Below, in pieces: positions 61,246-64,000 of a stretch of DNA of 64,000 nucleotides. Position numbers and translations under genes: made by a program. Positions within the stretch are counted from its first letter, which is position 1. The number at the start of each line of letters is the position of its first letter. The notes below the pieces were generated by a model. The model searched no databases. It saw only the letters and a program-made list of their open reading frames with translations, and was not told the origin of the DNA. This DNA is from Pseudomonas laurylsulfatiphila (lineage in GTDB: Bacteria > Pseudomonadota > Gammaproteobacteria > Pseudomonadales > Pseudomonadaceae): contig NZ_NIRS01000002.1 in assembly GCF_002934665.1 (NCBI RefSeq), forward strand, positions 744,001 to 808,000, read 5' to 3'.

Positions 61246-63516
61246 ATGCATAAACTTAATCCAATCACCAAAAGTATCTGGCTAACCTTGTTACTTGCCG
61301 GGGGCGGTGTCAGCGAGGGATTGCTGGCGGCAGAGTCCACCGAGGTCGACAGCAGCAAGACCGCTGCCGAGCCTTCACTCAAGACCGTGACCGTCACCGC
61401 TCAACACCGTGAAGAAACCCTGCAGGAGATCCCGATAGCGGTGTCGGCGATACAGGGCACCAGCCTCGTCGCCGATGGCGCGCGCAACATGGGTGACATC
61501 ACGACATTCGTTCCCAACGTTTCGGCGAAAAACCCGGACGGCGATGGCCGGCCCCGTTGGTACATCCGCGGCCTCGGCACGGGTGATACGGGCGCTGCAA
61601 CCGTTTTCCCGGTGGGGATCTACGCCGATGATGTGTATCTGAACGCACCGATTGCCGGCGGCGGGCCGCTGTTCGACCTGGAGCGCATTGAAATCCTGCG
61701 GGGGCCGCAAGGTACGCTGTACGGCAAGAACACCACCGCAGGCGCGGTGAATGTCATCTCGAAAAAACCGACTTTCGACACCGACGGCTACGGCACGATC
61801 GGGTTTGGCACCAAGAACGAACGCATCGTCACCGGCGCTCTGGGGGGAGCGCTGGTGGATGAGAAACTCGCGGCGCGGGTCGCGCTTTACTCCGAGGAAC
61901 GTGACGGTTACCAGGAGAACCTGGTCGACGACAACACCTATGGCGACGTGAACAAGAAAGCCGTCCGCCTGCAGTTTCTTGCTCAGGTGAACGACGATCT
62001 CGAGGCGTTGCTGAAGGTTCACAGCCGCGAATTCAAAGGCGACGGCAGCAACGGCTCGCTCACGGTCGGGCGTTACTACAACGTTGGCTACGAAAGACCC
62101 AATGGGCGCGATATCGCAATCAACGTCAATGAAGACTCCAAGCTCAATCACGACGGCACCTCACTGACCCTGAACTGGCACCTGGGTGACTACACCCTGA
62201 CCTCCATCAGTGCCTATGACTACCTTCGCAACCAGGCGACCAGCGACGCCGACTACACGCCTTTTGAGGTCAACGGCGCAGCAATCACCGACAACAAATA
62301 CGCTCAATACTCCCAGGAACTGCGGCTGGCATCGCCGCAACAGGAAACCCTGCGCTGGCTGTTGGGCGCTCATTACTTCCACGAGGACCTCGACAGCTCT
62401 GCGCAGCGTATTGTCACACCGGGCCCGACACCTAACGGCACCGGTTCCAACCAGATCGGCGGCGTCACCGACTTTCGTGACCTGAGCTATGACCACAAGA
62501 CCGACAGCTACGCGCTGTTCGGCAACCTGACCTACGACTTCACCGATGATTTCAGCGTGACGGGCGGCCTGCGCTGGACCCAGGAAAAGAAAGACATCGA
62601 CCTCGACCTGACGCAACTGACCCGCATCACGGCCAACGGCCCGCTGGTGCCGCTGCGTGGCGTCGGCACCAACGGTAATCGTCAGGAAGACAAGGCCTGG
62701 GACGCCTGGACCTATGACCTGACGCCCGAGTACCGGATCAACGACAACGTCCGGGTATTCTTCCGTTATGCCCACGGTTTCCGTTCCGGTGGGTTCAACA
62801 CCGGCCTGTCCACCAGCCTTTCACAGCTGACCACGGTGGACCCGGAACAACTCGACGCCTACGAACTCGGCCTCAAATCCGAGTGGTTCGACCATCGCCT
62901 GACGGCCAACGCCAACCTCTTCTATTACGATTATTCGGATATTCAGGTGAACCTGCTGACGGTCAACAACGGTGTACTCACCACGGCACTGACCAACGGC
63001 GCCAAGGGTAAGGTCAAGGGTGCCGAACTGGAGCTTGAAGCCCAGCCGACTGACTTCCTGCACCTGCGTGCCGCAGTGTCCTTCCTCGACACCGAATACA
63101 CCGATTTCAAGAACACCAACCCCAACACCGGGGTCGTCACGGGTGATTACAGCGGCAACAGCTTCGTACGCTCGCCGCGCAATGTGGTCGCGCTCGGTGC
63201 CGACTACACCTTCCCGCTGGAAGTCGGCGGCAAGCTGGTGGCTGGCGGCGACGTGAGTTTTCGCGACAAGGAATACTTCCTCGCTGACCGCCAGAGCAGT
63301 GCGGACAAGACCCTCAGCCAGCCGCACTACACCCTGGCCAACACTCGCCTGACCTGGTTCAGCCCGGATGAAAAACTCAGCGTCACCGGTTACGTGAACA
63401 ACGTCACCGACCGTCGCTATCAGGTTCACGGTCGTCCGAACGGGACACTGGGCCAATACGTCATCACCTACGGCGACCCACGTACCGTCGGCCTGAGCGT
63501 GACCAGCCGCTTCTGA
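61246..63516 (+). CDS. TonB-dependent outer-membrane receptor, no. 2
   Basis: A 756-residue receptor. The signal peptide is MHKLNPITKSIWLTLLLAGG (cleavage near LLAAE). A TonB-box-like LKTVTVTAQ comes first, then the plug with EETLQEIPIAVSAIQG, RWYIRGLGTGDTGAATVFPV and LERIEILRGPQGTLYGKNTT. The barrel ends with VGLSVTSRF, terminal Phe. The type with PQGTLYGKNTTAGAVNVIS is common among receptors for non-siderophore substrates. ATG 61246 follows GGGGGAGA. It has a sigma-54-type promoter of its own. With the neighbouring desulfurising genes it is a candidate uptake channel for bulky organosulfur compounds. Confidence 0.93.
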   Translation: MHKLNPITKSIWLTLLLAGGGVSEGLLAAESTEVDSSKTAAEPSLKTVTVTAQHREETLQEIPIAVSAIQGTSLVADGARNMGDITTFVPNVSAKNPDGDGRPRWYIRGLGTGDTGAATVFPVGIYADDVYLNAPIAGGGPLFDLERIEILRGPQGTLYGKNTTAGAVNVISKKPTFDTDGYGTIGFGTKNERIVTGALGGALVDEKLAARVALYSEERDGYQENLVDDNTYGDVNKKAVRLQFLAQVNDDLEALLKVHSREFKGDGSNGSLTVGRYYNVGYERPNGRDIAINVNEDSKLNHDGTSLTLNWHLGDYTLTSISAYDYLRNQATSDADYTPFEVNGAAITDNKYAQYSQELRLASPQQETLRWLLGAHYFHEDLDSSAQRIVTPGPTPNGTGSNQIGGVTDFRDLSYDHKTDSYALFGNLTYDFTDDFSVTGGLRWTQEKKDIDLDLTQLTRITANGPLVPLRGVGTNGNRQEDKAWDAWTYDLTPEYRINDNVRVFFRYAHGFRSGGFNTGLSTSLSQLTTVDPEQLDAYELGLKSEWFDHRLTANANLFYYDYSDIQVNLLTVNNGVLTTALTNGAKGKVKGAELELEAQPTDFLHLRAAVSFLDTEYTDFKNTNPNTGVVTGDYSGNSFVRSPRNVVALGADYTFPLEVGGKLVAGGDVSFRDKEYFLADRQSSADKTLSQPHYTLANTRLTWFSPDEKLSVTGYVNNVTDRRYQVHGRPNGTLGQYVITYGDPRTVGLSVTSRF

Positions 63517-63530
63517 TCTCACGCATAACC

Positions 63531-63618
63531 CTGTAGGAGCCGGCTTGCCGGCGATGAGGGCCACAAGCCTTGCATCGTTCTGGAGGCCGCCATCGCTGGC
63601 AAGCCAGCTCCTACAAAG
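63531..63618. repeat. REP pair, CGCCGGCAAGCCGGC type, between TonB receptor genes
   Basis: TGTAGGAGCCGGCTTGCCGG and CATCGCTGGCAAGCCAGCTC, separated by about 35 bases, between the two receptor genes. Confidence 0.83.
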
Positions 63619-63641
63619 CCTTGTCTGAAAGGAATCTTTTT

Positions 63642-64000
63642 ATGCTCCAACGTACTCCGTTGGCCGGCGCTATCGCGCTGGTCATTGGCAGCCTTGCCGT
63701 GCCTGTCGTGGCTGCCGAAAGCCAACCCGCCGCCAACAGCGATCCCCTGGACACAGTGGTGGTGCTCGGGACCCGGCGCAGCGATCTGACCGCGCTGGAA
63801 AGCGCCTCGCCGATTGACGTGCTGTCCGCTGAGCAGCTCGAAGAAACCGGTGCCAGCGATTTGTCCGGTGCCCTCACCGCCCTGTCACCGTCGTTCACCT
63901 ATCCGCAGTCCCCTCAGGGCGCCTTTGCCGGTTCCATCGCCCAGGGCGCGTCGTTGCGGGGCCTGGCATCCGATCAGGTGCTGGTGCTGGTCAACGGCAA
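63642..64000 (+). CDS. TonB-dependent receptor, no. 3 (N-terminal part, runs off the window)
   Basis: The first ~119 residues of another receptor. The signal peptide is MLQRTPLAGAIALVIGSLAV (cleavage after VVA). A TonB-box-like LDTVVVLGTRRSDL precedes a plug start with ASPIDVLSAEQLEETGASDL, ALTALSPSFTYPQSP and GASLRGLASDQVLVLVNGK. ATG 63642 follows AAAGGA. Frame open to the window end, so the rest lies beyond. Third TonB receptor in this sulfur region, suggesting uptake of several compounds. Confidence 0.88.
   Translation, partial: MLQRTPLAGAIALVIGSLAVPVVAAESQPAANSDPLDTVVVLGTRRSDLTALESASPIDVLSAEQLEETGASDLSGALTALSPSFTYPQSPQGAFAGSIAQGASLRGLASDQVLVLVNG

Overview
ORGANISM. The window looks like a Pseudomonas chromosome, most likely of the P. 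fluorescens group. The evidence is high GC, many REP/REPIN palindromes of the fluorescent-pseudomonad types, a RAYT transposase, a DUF2790 protein, DUF6124-like small proteins, and Pseudomonas-type mqo, ilvD, tctCBA and SfnR-like genes. I saw no rRNA, tRNA, CRISPR array or complete prophage. LAYOUT, LEFT HALF (1-31.3 kb). This is ordinary metabolic and sensory content: the 5' end of mqo, ilvD, a chemoreceptor, a DUF2238 membrane protein, an AraC regulator divergent from an AhpD-like protein, a polyamine-type binding protein with an FAD amine oxidoreductase and a divergent LysR, tctCBA, a DUF2790/two-component system, and a DUF3772 mechanosensitive channel. An aldehyde dehydrogenase/cytochrome c/porin/chemoreceptor island follows (19.5-25.3 kb). 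Next is a permease/phospho-lyase/kinase operon (26.0-29.6 kb) that fits phosphorylation-dependent breakdown of an amino alcohol. It ends with a tandem duplication (29.8-31.3 kb) of a DUF6124-like gene. Each copy has a long leader carrying three short hairpins with mutually complementary loops, an arrangement like the phage P4 seqA/seqB/seqC immunity RNA. LAYOUT, RIGHT HALF (31.3-64 kb). This is one large organosulfur-scavenging region. An SfnR-like sigma-54 activator without a sensory domain (31346-32428) precedes four transcription units. Each unit has at least one sequence matching a -24/-12 promoter, and TGCTG/CAGCA dyads lie upstream. Unit 1 (32.9-41.9 kb, +) encodes an SsuA-like binding protein, a secreted lipase-like esterase, a flavin monooxygenase, a Tat lipoprotein binding protein, a TonB receptor and a second monooxygenase. 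Unit 2 (51.2 down to 42.7 kb, -) encodes a DszB-like desulfinase, a degenerate class II aldolase, a monooxygenase and a complete oligopeptide-type ABC importer. Unit 3 (51.7-57.0 kb, +) encodes a DszC/SfnB-like acyl-CoA-dehydrogenase-fold oxygenase and a heterodimeric ABC exporter. Unit 4 (57.5-60.9 kb, +) encodes a monooxygenase and two more DszB-like proteins. TonB receptors follow from 61.2 kb and run off the end. HOW IT COULD WORK (inference). Receptors and ABC systems take up organosulfur compounds. Reduced-flavin oxygenases oxidise the sulfur and cleave C-S bonds. DszB-like desulfinases release sulfite, and the exporter removes the sulfur-free residue. The strongest sequence observation is that two proteins that look like ABC substrate-binding proteins keep the Cys/His/Arg triad of Rhodococcus DszB, while a tandem paralogue has Ser in place of the Cys. 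REP TYPES. AGGAGCTGCCGCAGG-type and GGGAGCGAGCTTGCTCGCGA-type elements dominate the left half. The CGCCGGCAAGCCGGC type dominates the sulfur region, where the RAYT gene sits.
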